Positions 31,066-39,195 of a stretch of 64,000 nucleotides of DNA are shown here, piece after piece. Below the pieces are notes generated by a model that was given only the letters and a program-made list of their open reading frames with translations, searched no databases and was not told the DNA's origin. Origin of the DNA: Desulfosudis oleivorans Hxd3 (GTDB lineage: Bacteria > Desulfobacterota > Desulfobacteria > Desulfobacterales > Desulfosudaceae); the NCBI RefSeq assembly GCF_000018405.1, contig NC_009943.1, positions 1,739,001 through 1,803,000 on the forward strand, in the 5' to 3' direction. The number at the start of each line of letters is the position of its first letter. Within the stretch, counting starts at the first letter, position 1. The translations under genes were made by a program, and so were the position numbers.

Positions 31066-31674
31066 TTACAACCCGGCCACCAGATCAATGATGGCCCTGG
31101 ATGTGTATTCGCCCACGTCGGCCAGGGCGTCGATGGGCAGGAAATTCGCGGCATTGGCCGAGTAGAGGCAGGTCACGGCCGCGGGAAACTCTTCATCGGC
31201 CTCGTAGATCAGGTAACAGAGAAAAATTTTGGGCACCGGGTTGACCACAAAGGAAAAATCTCCGCCCAGGCCGGCCGGTGCGTTTCCGCCGTTTAGCAGG
31301 GTTTTGATGGTTGTCAGCCGAGCCTTGATTGCCCCGGCATGGGGCACCAGCACCTGTTCGGTGTGGGTGGCAAAGGCCCCGGCATAGGGCATGGTGTTTT
31401 CAAACTCCTTGAACGCCTTGAAGACAGTGACGTCGGCGGGCTCATCCGCGGCATGAAGCGCGTAAAGGGAGAGAATAATGCCCCGGGCATCATGGAGCAT
31501 CTCTTTTCCCAGGAACACCCCTTCCGGCGAAAGGGTGCATATTTTTCCAAAAGCCGGGAAAATAAACCGGTCTCCGTCCTGTTTTGCCGGCAGTATGCGG
31601 ACCAGGTTATCCGGCAGGTTTTCGTAGAGAACCGCAAGGTTCTGTTGTATCAGGGGCGTATAGTTGGTATCCAC
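31066..31674 (-). CDS. DUF3786 protein
   Basis: A 202-residue protein of the DUF3786 family, which occurs in anaerobes that use corrinoid pathways. The recognisable segments are SFVVNPVPKIFLCYLIYEAD and CLYSANAANFLPIDALADVG plus the early FGKICTLSPEG. The function is unknown; a putative metal or cofactor-binding role is family speculation. It is the first gene of a pair with the NifX-like protein. The 275-bp region upstream holds two small hairpins (CACCT/AGGTG and a TCCG/CGGA) but no riboswitch I can name. No strong Shine-Dalgarno is seen. Confidence 0.85.
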   Translation of the reverse strand: MDTNYTPLIQQNLAVLYENLPDNLVRILPAKQDGDRFIFPAFGKICTLSPEGVFLGKEMLHDARGIILSLYALHAADEPADVTVFKAFKEFENTMPYAGAFATHTEQVLVPHAGAIKARLTTIKTLLNGGNAPAGLGGDFSFVVNPVPKIFLCYLIYEADEEFPAAVTCLYSANAANFLPIDALADVGEYTSRAIIDLVAGL

Positions 31675-31949
31675 ATAAGGCCTTTTAAAAAAGGATATTG
31701 TTTTTGATAACTCCCGGCGCTTTTCCCTCTGTTTCTTTGTGCTGCTGTGATCCTGTGGTTTTATATGGCTGTATAAGGCAGGCTCCGTATATTTTGCGGA
31801 TACACACCTCAGGAAGGTGGTTGCTCAAACCCTAGTTTTTATTAATACACCATAAGACCCAATTATTTTCAAACATAAAACAGAAGGGCCGCGATTCGGA
31901 TTTTCGAACCACACCGTCCGGGAAAGATCTTTGTCATGCTGCAGGGCTA

Positions 31950-32663
31950 CTACCCCCGGGCCAGCCAGTGGGCCGCCTTCTTCACAAATACCGTCTGATC
32001 GGCTTCCGTGCTGATGCGGTGGTCACCGCCTTCAAATATTACCAGTTTTTTAGGGTCGGCGCACAGGTCGCATATTTGCCGGGCCTGTGCCATCGGCACA
32101 ACGGCATCCTGTTCTCCATGAAACAGCAGCACGTTTGAAAGGCCGGCAACGGCTTCGGCCAGGTTGAACCGCAGCGCCCGGTCATAGAAAGAGGGGGGCA
32201 GGGAGCGGGCCGTGGGGTTGTCAGACAGCTGCACCGCGGCAGCCACGGGTTCGCTTTCCAGGGGCGCGGCCACGGTAACAATGCGGATGCCGGGCCACTG
32301 CCGGGCCGATGCCAGCACCACGGCCCCGCCCATGCTGCTCCCGAAAAGGCCGGCAAGGCCAAGGGTCTGGGAATGGCCGGCCACTGCCTGCAACGCGTCT
32401 TCCAAGTCCCGGCACCGGGCCTCAAGAGAGGTGACGGTGGCAAAATCGCCGTGGCTTTTCCCGCATCCCCGGTGATCAAAACGGAAAAAGGCCAGTCCCT
32501 TTTCACAGCAGGCCGCGGCCAGGGCCTGCTGCTTGGGGGACTCCTTGTCCGCGAACAGCCCGTGGCATCCCACCACAAAAGGGGCGGGCAGGCGGTGGGG
32601 CAGGTGGAGTACGCCCTGCAGGGTCAGTCCGTCAGATATGAAGGCAAGGGGTTCAGAGGTCAT
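31950..32663 (-). CDS. Alpha/beta hydrolase
   Basis: A 237-residue soluble alpha/beta-fold hydrolase. The nucleophile elbow is GLFGSSMGGAV near residues 107-117, the oxyanion loop is VVGCHGLFADKESPKQQA, the acid is in FHGEQDAVVP and the histidine in FEGGDHRISTEADQ. FRFDHRGCGKSHGD is the usual strand-turn. Esterase, thioesterase or peptidase activity fits; the substrate is unknown. It lies on the minus strand with an insertion element upstream, so its original upstream context is the ASKHA operon end. Confidence 0.88.
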   Translation of the reverse strand: MTSEPLAFISDGLTLQGVLHLPHRLPAPFVVGCHGLFADKESPKQQALAAACCEKGLAFFRFDHRGCGKSHGDFATVTSLEARCRDLEDALQAVAGHSQTLGLAGLFGSSMGGAVVLASARQWPGIRIVTVAAPLESEPVAAAVQLSDNPTARSLPPSFYDRALRFNLAEAVAGLSNVLLFHGEQDAVVPMAQARQICDLCADPKKLVIFEGGDHRISTEADQTVFVKKAAHWLARG

Positions 32664-32859
32664 AGGTGAAAATGGCTCCGTTTCGATTTTTCGCAGTTTA
32701 TTATTTGGTGGACAGCGATTTTTAAAGACAACTTGATTGATGCGATATTTTTTATGAGGAGTAGAATCAATCTTATCTGGATTACCCGGTCAAGCCGCCT
32801 ATGAGAAAGTGAGTCAACAAAAAACACTTCTCCCTTAACAAAAATCGTTTTTTGCTCAC

Positions 32860-33151
32860 GGTCTCCGCCTTGCCTTTAAACCATCGTCTTTTCGCCGAGG
32901 TAACGTAACGCGGTTTTTCCGGTCTTGCTTTATCCAGTATTCCTTATCCGCCTATCTGAACTCTCTATCTCTGCTTGCAGAGAATGGGTTACGATAAATT
33001 CCAGGAATAGAGGGGAGGCTAATCGGGTAAACAAAGCATCATCCGCTTAAGCAGATGTCTTACGGCTTGACTTGAGCTCTTTCCCCTCACCTGCACAGAC
33101 CATCATCCAGTATGATGAAACCATCGGCTCAAGAGAGGTCTACAGGCCTGG
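32860..33151 (-). ncRNA. Candidate guide (bridge/seek) RNA region of the IS
   Basis: About 290 bp without a gene between the transposase stop and the presumed element end. In IS110-family elements the longer non-coding end specifies a structured guide RNA; in the IS1111 group this is the 3' side, as here. Local complementary runs are visible, for example the CTCTATCTCTGCTTGCAGAG area near 32964-32984, but I have not folded it. Confidence 0.4.
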
Positions 33152-34147
33152 TTATTTCACGGTCACGTTATCTGTTTGGCGACTCCTTTTATAAGGCTGA
33201 TATTTTTCCCCGCTTTTAAAAACCCCCAAGCTTAACGTCGCTAACCTGCGACAGGCTTTGTGTCGGGCGTCATATTCGGGTTCGCCCCCAGCTACCAAAT
33301 ATTCATAATAATCATTAATCGGATTATTCCCGCCAATGGCCGCACTTACACCGGTCTTATACACATCTTTTAATTGACGACAATATCGAGGCGTGCGTTT
33401 ACCATAACTCTTTTTCCCGCTTATCTTCTCATGCTTGATCAGACCCGCGTAGCTACAGTAGTGCCCCTTGTCCGCAAACCGGAATGGCGATACTACACGT
33501 GCTACAACCTTGACGGCATTAATATCCCCAATCCCCGGTAAACTCTTCTGGTGCCTTATCGCCGGGTATTTTTTGGCCAGACGCAAAAACTCTTTTTCAT
33601 AAGCGGACTTTTCTTCCTCATAAAGCCCAATCTGCCGGTTTAAACAGCCCAACACAAAAGCATTTTCACCAACAACTTCCTGATTGCCGCAGGCTTTGAG
33701 CAACGAGTACCGCTGATTTTTCAATCGCACCCCCGCTTTAACCAAATCTTCATAACCGCTGACGAGACGGCGAAGAAGTAAAAAATTATCGTTGGTATGA
33801 AAAATCTCCTTCAGGAGGCCGGCCCTCAATAATTGCACCAACTTTGACGCATCAATTTTGTCGTTTTTAGGACCATCGTTTAACAACTTATTTCTGTGAG
33901 GATCACACACTACGATCTTATCCACCTTCTCCTTCAGTTCCGTGTACAACCATTGAGAAGTCGTCGTCTCCTCCAAGGTCAGAACCTTGGTCCCCTTTAA
34001 CCGGTCTAAATAAAGCTTCAATTCCTCAATGTCCGATGGTACGTCGATCACAGTTATTTTGTTTGATTTTTTCGTCATTCGCGCAATGGCCATATTGCTG
34101 GCTGCCCAGTCTATTGCAATGTAATGGTTGTAAATGGTATCGTCCAT
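33152..34147 (-). CDS. IS110-family transposase (DEDD recombinase)
   Basis: A 331-residue transposase. The N-terminal RuvC-like domain has YIAIDWAASNMAIA (first Asp), LTLEETTTSQWLYTEL (Glu), VVCDPHRNKLL (Asp) and KNDKIDASKLVQLL (last Asp). The C-terminal Transposase_20 domain has SLPGIGDINAVKVVARVVS and the serine-bearing HEKISGKKSYGKRTPRYCRQL. Both catalytic domains look whole, so the copy may be active. GAAAGGAGACC precedes two adjacent ATGs (34150 and 34147); the second has the better spacing and is used here. Base composition is richer in A/T than the flanks. Confidence 0.93.
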   Translation of the reverse strand: MDDTIYNHYIAIDWAASNMAIARMTKKSNKITVIDVPSDIEELKLYLDRLKGTKVLTLEETTTSQWLYTELKEKVDKIVVCDPHRNKLLNDGPKNDKIDASKLVQLLRAGLLKEIFHTNDNFLLLRRLVSGYEDLVKAGVRLKNQRYSLLKACGNQEVVGENAFVLGCLNRQIGLYEEEKSAYEKEFLRLAKKYPAIRHQKSLPGIGDINAVKVVARVVSPFRFADKGHYCSYAGLIKHEKISGKKSYGKRTPRYCRQLKDVYKTGVSAAIGGNNPINDYYEYLVAGGEPEYDARHKACRRLATLSLGVFKSGEKYQPYKRSRQTDNVTVK

Positions 34148-34193
34148 CATGGTCTCCTTTCTTGTTAGTGTTTGTCTGTGGAAAGCATTATCA

Positions 34194-35807
34194 CTAACAT
34201 ATTGAGGCTGCCGCCTCAAAGGAGACCATCTTTCTCATTTTATCGGGTAATGACGAAGCGAAAGCAGGAACAGTCACCGACGGGAAAAGGGTTGTGTCGG
34301 TGTGGGGCAGAAACTTGGCCGCGCTGAACCGGTTCATGAACTCCTGGTTCACGTTGAGTTCCAGGTAGGTGATCCGGTTCCGGATGGCGGCGATCTCGGT
34401 GACCGGGTGGCGCGAGGAGAGGAGCAGGGCCGCGCCTTCAAGAGAGCTGTTGCCCAGCACCCTGAACCGTTCGATGGGCAGGTCGGGCAGCATGCCGATG
34501 GTGATGGCCGACCGGGGGTTGATCAAAGAGCCGAATGTGCCGGCCACGCAAAAGGTGTCGATGTCGGACAGGGCAAGCCCCACTGATGCGGTCAGGGTTT
34601 CCAGAATGGTGTACATGGCGGCCTTGGACCGGATGATGTTGTCAATGTCCGGCTGGGAAAACACAAGCGCCTGACCCGTGGCTGACTGGCCGGCCGGCAC
34701 CACCACATAGGCCATGATCCCGTCGTCGGTTTCGATTCTGCCCGGCGCCTTTTCCGGCACCAGTTTTCCTCGAATATCCAGGATGCCGCCTGCAAAAAGA
34801 TGGGCCACCAGGTCGATGAGGGCCGATCCGCAGATCGCCTTTGGCGCCGAGTGTTCAATGGTATCAAATGTTATATCGCCGGTGGCGGCATTAATGGCGA
34901 TGGTGTCGATTACGCCGGGCCCGGCCTTGGCCCCGATTTTTGCCACACCGCCCTCCAGGGCCGGGCCGGCGGCGCCGGCGCAGGCAATGAGCCATTCGCG
35001 GTTGCCCAGCACCACCTCGGCATTGGTACCCACGTCCACCAGCAGGGAGGTGGCGTCGGACCGGTGCAGTTTTCCAAACAGGATGCCGGATATCAGGTCT
35101 CCGCCGAAGTAGCTTCCCACGCTGGGAAAGAAAAAGACCCGTGCCCTGGGGTTGGCGTCAATGCCCAGTTCAGCGGCCTTGACGATGCCGGGCGTGTTGA
35201 CTGCCGGAATATAGGGCTCCCGGATGATCCAGCGCGGCGGCAGCTTTAAGAAAAGGTGGGTCATGGTGGTGTTACCGGACACGGCCAGCAGGTAGATATC
35301 TGTCGTACCGATCCCGGCCTGGTGGCACAACTCGCCGATGGCGCGGTTCAACCCGTCAATGATCAGGTCGCGGAGGTGGTCCAGCCCGCCGGGCCTGTCC
35401 GCGTAATGAATGCGGGTGAGAATGTCGTCGCCGATCGCGGTCTGGGGGTTTTCAAAAGAGGTTTCGGCCAGGACAGCCCCGGTTTCCAGGTTGATCAGCC
35501 GGGTCACCACCCGGGTGGTGCCCAGGTCCACGGCCAGGCCGGCGCAGGGCGGTTGTCCTTTCGGGTCGGTCACGTCAACCAGGTAAAACACGTTTCCGTC
35601 TGAAAAGAGAATACACCGGGCCTGGTAGCCCCACTGCCGCAGGCGGTCCGGCAGGTCCCGCAGCAGGCCGATTTCAGCAATGATGGTGTCGGTTTCCAGG
35701 CGGTTTCGCAACGCGGCCAGCAGTCGGTCGGCATCCGCGGTATTGTCCCGCAGGGAGGGCGGAACCAGAAAAATCTGTTCAACCCATGTCTGGTTTGCGT
35801 CGTTCAT
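34194..35807 (-). CDS. ASKHA-domain protein, corrinoid activation type, without ferredoxin domain
   Basis: A 537-residue homologue of the ATPase part of the protein at 10074, lacking the 2Fe-2S and cysteine-rich head. Motifs: CAGLAVDLGTTRVVTRL near residues 87-103, SLLVDVGTNAEVVLG, and CVAGTFGSLINPRSAITIGM. It should hydrolyse ATP during reductive activation of a corrinoid or metalloprotein but needs an outside electron donor. It is the last gene of an operon after cooC, a PrmA-like methyltransferase and an MBL protein. The final ten residues (VSFEAAASIC) are read from the end of the adjoining IS element, so the original C-terminus and stop appear to have been replaced. The core domain is intact. 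Confidence 0.87.
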   Translation of the reverse strand: MNDANQTWVEQIFLVPPSLRDNTADADRLLAALRNRLETDTIIAEIGLLRDLPDRLRQWGYQARCILFSDGNVFYLVDVTDPKGQPPCAGLAVDLGTTRVVTRLINLETGAVLAETSFENPQTAIGDDILTRIHYADRPGGLDHLRDLIIDGLNRAIGELCHQAGIGTTDIYLLAVSGNTTMTHLFLKLPPRWIIREPYIPAVNTPGIVKAAELGIDANPRARVFFFPSVGSYFGGDLISGILFGKLHRSDATSLLVDVGTNAEVVLGNREWLIACAGAAGPALEGGVAKIGAKAGPGVIDTIAINAATGDITFDTIEHSAPKAICGSALIDLVAHLFAGGILDIRGKLVPEKAPGRIETDDGIMAYVVVPAGQSATGQALVFSQPDIDNIIRSKAAMYTILETLTASVGLALSDIDTFCVAGTFGSLINPRSAITIGMLPDLPIERFRVLGNSSLEGAALLLSSRHPVTEIAAIRNRITYLELNVNQEFMNRFSAAKFLPHTDTTLFPSVTVPAFASSLPDKMRKMVSFEAAASIC

Positions 35808-35834
35808 GATCAGTGGTGGTCGGCCGGAGCCGGG

Positions 35835-36674
35835 TCAGATGGTAAAGGTCATGTCGCAGCTCACCGCGACACAATCCAGGGGTTTGCCTGATTTTTTGAT
35901 GATCTGATGACAGTCTTTGACAATGGCGTCCATTTGGTTGTCGGTGCGGTCCTGGTTCAGGTGAAAAAGGCCCAGCTGTTTGACGTCGGCGGCCAGGGCC
36001 AGGTCGATGACATCGGTATACACGGAGTGGCCCCAGTCGATCTGGGTGCCATACTCTTCGGGGATATATTCGGCGTCGTGGATCAGCAGGTCGGCGCCTT
36101 CGGAAAATTTCTGATAGGCCTCCTGGGAAAGTCCGCCGTCGTGAATAAAGCCCAGCTCATTGTCCGTGAGAAAAACAAAGGTTTTTCCTTCTTCGGTGAA
36201 TTTGTAGCCCGATCCGCTTCCCGGATGGCTGAGTTTGATGGGCGTGATGGACACCGAACCGATTTCAAATCCGTTGGGGCAGCCCTTTTCAAAACTGATG
36301 TCCGCCTTCAGATCTGCGTAGCGAATGGGAAAGTGGGGCGGGGTCATGACCCGGGAGATCATTTTTTCCGCATAGTCTCCGGGAAAGGGACACCGGTAGG
36401 CGGTGATGCGGGTCTGGTGCATGTACAGGGGTTTAAAAAAAGGAAGCCCCATGAGGTGATCCCAGTGGGCGTGGGTAAAGATCAGGTGGTACTCAAACCG
36501 CTTTTCCGTTACCAGGCTTTTCCCCAGCCGCCTGATGCCGGTGCCGGCGTCGATGATGATAATATCGTCGCTCTTGGTGCGGATCTCAATGCAGGTGGTG
36601 TCTCCTCCGTACTTCACATACTCTTTTCCGGAAACCGGAATGGAACCGCGCGATCCCCAGGATTTTACGATCAT
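35835..36674 (-). CDS. MBL-fold hydrolase (RNase Z/PhnP-like)
   Basis: A 279-residue metallo-beta-lactamase-fold protein starting MIVKSWGSRGSIPVSGKEY, with the metal motif IFTHAHWDHLMGLPFF (HxHxDH). Later ligands are in IKLSHPGSGSGYKF, FLTDNEL, LIHDAEY and DWGHSVY. The SRGSIPVSG start and HWDH motif place it with cyclic phosphodiesterase/PhnP-like enzymes rather than lactamases. It lies between a PrmA-like methyltransferase and an ASKHA gene in a cooC operon. Its role there is not established; hydrolysis of a nucleotide or cofactor precursor is a guess. Confidence 0.87.
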   Translation of the reverse strand: MIVKSWGSRGSIPVSGKEYVKYGGDTTCIEIRTKSDDIIIIDAGTGIRRLGKSLVTEKRFEYHLIFTHAHWDHLMGLPFFKPLYMHQTRITAYRCPFPGDYAEKMISRVMTPPHFPIRYADLKADISFEKGCPNGFEIGSVSITPIKLSHPGSGSGYKFTEEGKTFVFLTDNELGFIHDGGLSQEAYQKFSEGADLLIHDAEYIPEEYGTQIDWGHSVYTDVIDLALAADVKQLGLFHLNQDRTDNQMDAIVKDCHQIIKKSGKPLDCVAVSCDMTFTI

Positions 36675-36743
36675 AGCGCATGCCCTCGTTGTGTGGCGCC
36701 GGAAAAAACGCCTGTTTCCCGGACAGCAGATGGCGTGTTCGGG

Positions 36744-37601
36744 TCAGCCTGAAATTACCTTACCCAGCAATGTATACCAAATTCCATCACTATTCCACTG
36801 TTTTGTTATGGAAACCGGCATTTTTTCAAGCTGGTCCAGAACCATGCGGGCCGGGGTTCGGAGCAGGCCGGACAGAATAAAGCGGCGGCACCGCAAAAAA
36901 CCGGGCCCGGCAAGAATGTGTTTCATGATGTCGTAGTGGATATTGGCCATCAGCAGATCCGCCGGTGCGCCGGCAAAGTCTGTCGCGTCGCCCTTGACAA
37001 TGAGCACCCGGTCCTGGACCCTGTTCAGTCGCGTGTTCCGCAGGGCCGTCTGGGCGGCCAGAAAATTGATGTCCACCCCGACGATGGCCTCGGCCCCCAG
37101 CATGGCCGCGGCCACGGAAAGAATGCCCGTGCCGGTGCCCAGGTCAATCACCGTTTTCGGCCGAAGGTCCTGACCGGACCATGCCAGGTCAAGGGCTTCC
37201 AGGCAGTCGCTGGTGGTGGCATGGCATCCGCTGCCGAACACAACGCCGGGGTCCAGTACAAGGGTTCGGCCGGCCGGGTCCGGCGTTGCGCCGCTCCATG
37301 CCGGGTGGATGGAAAACCCGCCGGCCAGAATGGGAAAGTGGTCCACGGGCTGCCATTCGTCATAGGCCATATCAAAATGGTCCACCAGCGTCAGCTCCGG
37401 CCGGCTTTGTACAAAAGCCTCCACCTCCGGCGTGGTATCGGTCGAAAAAAAGAGAAAGGAGGTGCCGTCCTCTTCCCAGTTGCCGATAAACCGGTTATCA
37501 AACCCGGCGTCACGGGTATCGGCACGGCCCAGAACATAGTAGATGTGGAGCCGGTCGAGCCGGTCGCGGGGAGATGCGGTCGGTCTGGCATCAATGCCCA
37601 A
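36744..37601 (-). CDS. PrmA-like (ribosomal protein L11 methyltransferase-type) methyltransferase
   Basis: A 285-residue SAM-dependent methyltransferase. The family segment VLDPGVVFGSGCHATTSDCLEAL corresponds to the DPGLAFGTGTHPTT motif of PrmA. The SAM loop is KTVIDLGTGTGILSVAAAMLGA, and NIHYDIM stands where PrmA has NILxxP. Departures from PrmA and the company of cooC and ASKHA genes make another protein or cofactor substrate plausible. The start is a TTG at 37601, three bases after the cooC stop, with no ATG available; it is therefore translationally coupled to cooC. Confidence 0.8.
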   Translation of the reverse strand: MGIDARPTASPRDRLDRLHIYYVLGRADTRDAGFDNRFIGNWEEDGTSFLFFSTDTTPEVEAFVQSRPELTLVDHFDMAYDEWQPVDHFPILAGGFSIHPAWSGATPDPAGRTLVLDPGVVFGSGCHATTSDCLEALDLAWSGQDLRPKTVIDLGTGTGILSVAAAMLGAEAIVGVDINFLAAQTALRNTRLNRVQDRVLIVKGDATDFAGAPADLLMANIHYDIMKHILAGPGFLRCRRFILSGLLRTPARMVLDQLEKMPVSITKQWNSDGIWYTLLGKVISG

Positions 37602-37604
37602 GGG

Positions 37605-38363
37605 TCAGTCCGCTTCGGTCATGAGGCTGTCGAAAACGGCGTAGGCCTTTTGAATGGCCGGGTTGGTTTCCGGCAACTCAATGGTGGGCCGGCCGTTTAG
37701 GTCAAACTCATAGACCTGGTCGTCGGCGGGCAGGACCCCGGCCAGGGGAAGCCCGCTCTTTTCAATGATCTCCAGTACCTCTTTTGCCGGCTCCTGCCGG
37801 GCCTGGTTGATGATCAATACGCTTTTGCCCACGCCGATATTGAGGTTTTTTGCCAGGTCGTGAATCCGGATGGCCGCCTGAAGCCCCCGGCGGGAAGCGT
37901 CGGTGACGATCAGCAGCACGTCCACATCCTTGGTGGTGAGCCGGCTGATGTGTTCCATGCCGGCCTCGTTGTCTATTACGATATAGGGGTAGTTGTCCGT
38001 GAGCTTCTCAAGAAAATTGGTGAGCAGGGTGTTGGCCGCGCAGTAACACCCGGTACCTTCGGGCTGGCCCATGACCAGCAGGTCAAACCCGTCGGCCTCG
38101 GCAATGGCCTCTTCCATTTTCATGGAGATGAAAATATCCTTTGTCATGCCGGGCGGCACATGGCCTTTTTTCATCTCTTCCCGCGCGTTGCCCAGGGTGT
38201 CGGGCACGTCCAGGCCCAGCACCTCGTTGAGATTGGCGTTTGAATCCGCGTCCACGGCCAGTATGGGGATTTTTCCCCTGGCCATCAGATACTTGATCAG
38301 CATGCCGGCAACCGTTGTCTTTCCGGTGCCGCCTTTTCCTGCCAGTGCGATTGAAAATGCCAT
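37605..38363 (-). CDS. cooC: CooC-type nickel/cluster-insertion ATPase
   Basis: A 252-residue MinD/SIMIBI-class ATPase. The deviant Walker A is LAGKGGTGKTTVAGML at about residues 7-22, switch I VDADSNANL is near 38-46 and VIDNEAGMEH is Walker B/switch II. MGQPEGTGCYCAAN carries the CxC motif (C112 and C114) that binds nickel in CooC dimers. It inserts nickel into CO dehydrogenase, or in related paralogues assists acetyl-CoA synthase or corrinoid protein maturation. It leads a minus-strand operon with a PrmA-like methyltransferase, MBL hydrolase and ASKHA protein. AAAGGATTTGTTTCATC precedes the ATG. Confidence 0.9.
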   Translation of the reverse strand: MAFSIALAGKGGTGKTTVAGMLIKYLMARGKIPILAVDADSNANLNEVLGLDVPDTLGNAREEMKKGHVPPGMTKDIFISMKMEEAIAEADGFDLLVMGQPEGTGCYCAANTLLTNFLEKLTDNYPYIVIDNEAGMEHISRLTTKDVDVLLIVTDASRRGLQAAIRIHDLAKNLNIGVGKSVLIINQARQEPAKEVLEIIEKSGLPLAGVLPADDQVYEFDLNGRPTIELPETNPAIQKAYAVFDSLMTEAD

Positions 38364-38592
38364 GATGAAACAAATCCTTTCTTATAAATAATATATTCTT
38401 TACTTACTATAATCACGCGGCTTCCGCAAGGGCGGAACCGTGTGGCATGAACCGTTTTCGGGGTGTCATGCGCAGAAATCATATCTGAAAATACTGATTT
38501 AACCTCACAATATGGTTTTGCATTCAGCCGTTTTGTGGTATGTATACCTGTTTTTAAAATCCAGACCATAATCATTTACGTATGGAGGCTTC

Positions 38593-39165
38593 GTGAAGGC
38601 ACCTTATTTTTTTCTGGCAATTGTCGTGTCTCTGCTGGTGGTGTTCCCGGGATATGCCAGAGCGGTTCAACCCGGGCCCGCCTATATTTCAGACACCATC
38701 AAGATCACCATGAGAACCGGCCAGGGCATGGACAACAAGATTGTTTCCCTGCTTACCGTGGGGCAGGCCATTGAAGTGCTGGAGCCCGGCGACGAGTGGT
38801 CCCTCATTCGGGCCGCCAACGGCAAGGAGGGATGGATCCTTTCCAGCTTTATTTCCACCACCCCGCCCAACAGCATGGTTCTTAAGCAGGTGGAAACCCG
38901 CATGGCGGCGCTTTCCGAGCAGTGCGCGGGGCTGGAGGCGGAAAACGCGCGGCTGGCATCAGAAAACGCATCGCTGCAGGAGCGCCTGGCAGCCGGATCA
39001 GATGAAACCAGGGCGCAGATCGAGAACCTGACCCGTGAGAACCGACTGCTGCGTGACAGCCTGGGCCACCGGTTTATCAAGTGGTTTCTGGCCGGGGCCG
39101 GCGTCCTGTTGGCGGGCTTTTTCATTGGCTACCAGTCCAGGCGGGAGCGGAGTCGTCTTTATTAG
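38593..39165 (+). CDS. Exported SH3-domain/coiled-coil membrane protein (TIGR04211-like)
   Basis: A 190-residue protein with a signal peptide (MKAPYFFLAIVVSLLVVFPGYARA, cut near residue 24) and a bacterial SH3 domain (about 28-92, ITMRTGQGMDNKIVSLL and GKEGWILSSFIS). A coiled coil follows (about 100-155, many Glu/Ala/Leu heptads), then a C-terminal membrane helix (about 162-180) and a basic tail. This is the order of YgiM/TIGR04211 proteins, which are envelope proteins of unclear role. The start is GTG with GTATGGAGGCTTC ahead. The gene is divergent from cooC; a near-palindromic hairpin (38414-38444) lies between them. Confidence 0.87.
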   Translation: MKAPYFFLAIVVSLLVVFPGYARAVQPGPAYISDTIKITMRTGQGMDNKIVSLLTVGQAIEVLEPGDEWSLIRAANGKEGWILSSFISTTPPNSMVLKQVETRMAALSEQCAGLEAENARLASENASLQERLAAGSDETRAQIENLTRENRLLRDSLGHRFIKWFLAGAGVLLAGFFIGYQSRRERSRLY

Positions 39166-39195
39166 ACCGTTGACACGGGCAATACAGGAAGCAGC

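Larger units (their letters stand above)
32860..34227 (-). mobile_element. IS110/IS1111-type insertion element (approximate ends)
   Basis: A DEDD transposase gene with a long non-coding stretch downstream and a short one upstream, as in the IS1111 group. The ends given are those of an inverted GGTCTCC (32860-32866) and GGAGACC (34221-34227), 1368 bp apart, a normal length for the family; the true ends may differ by tens of bases. On the right the element runs into the ASKHA gene. The 32664-32859 stretch outside it looks like old intergenic sequence, with nothing recognised. Confidence 0.6.
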
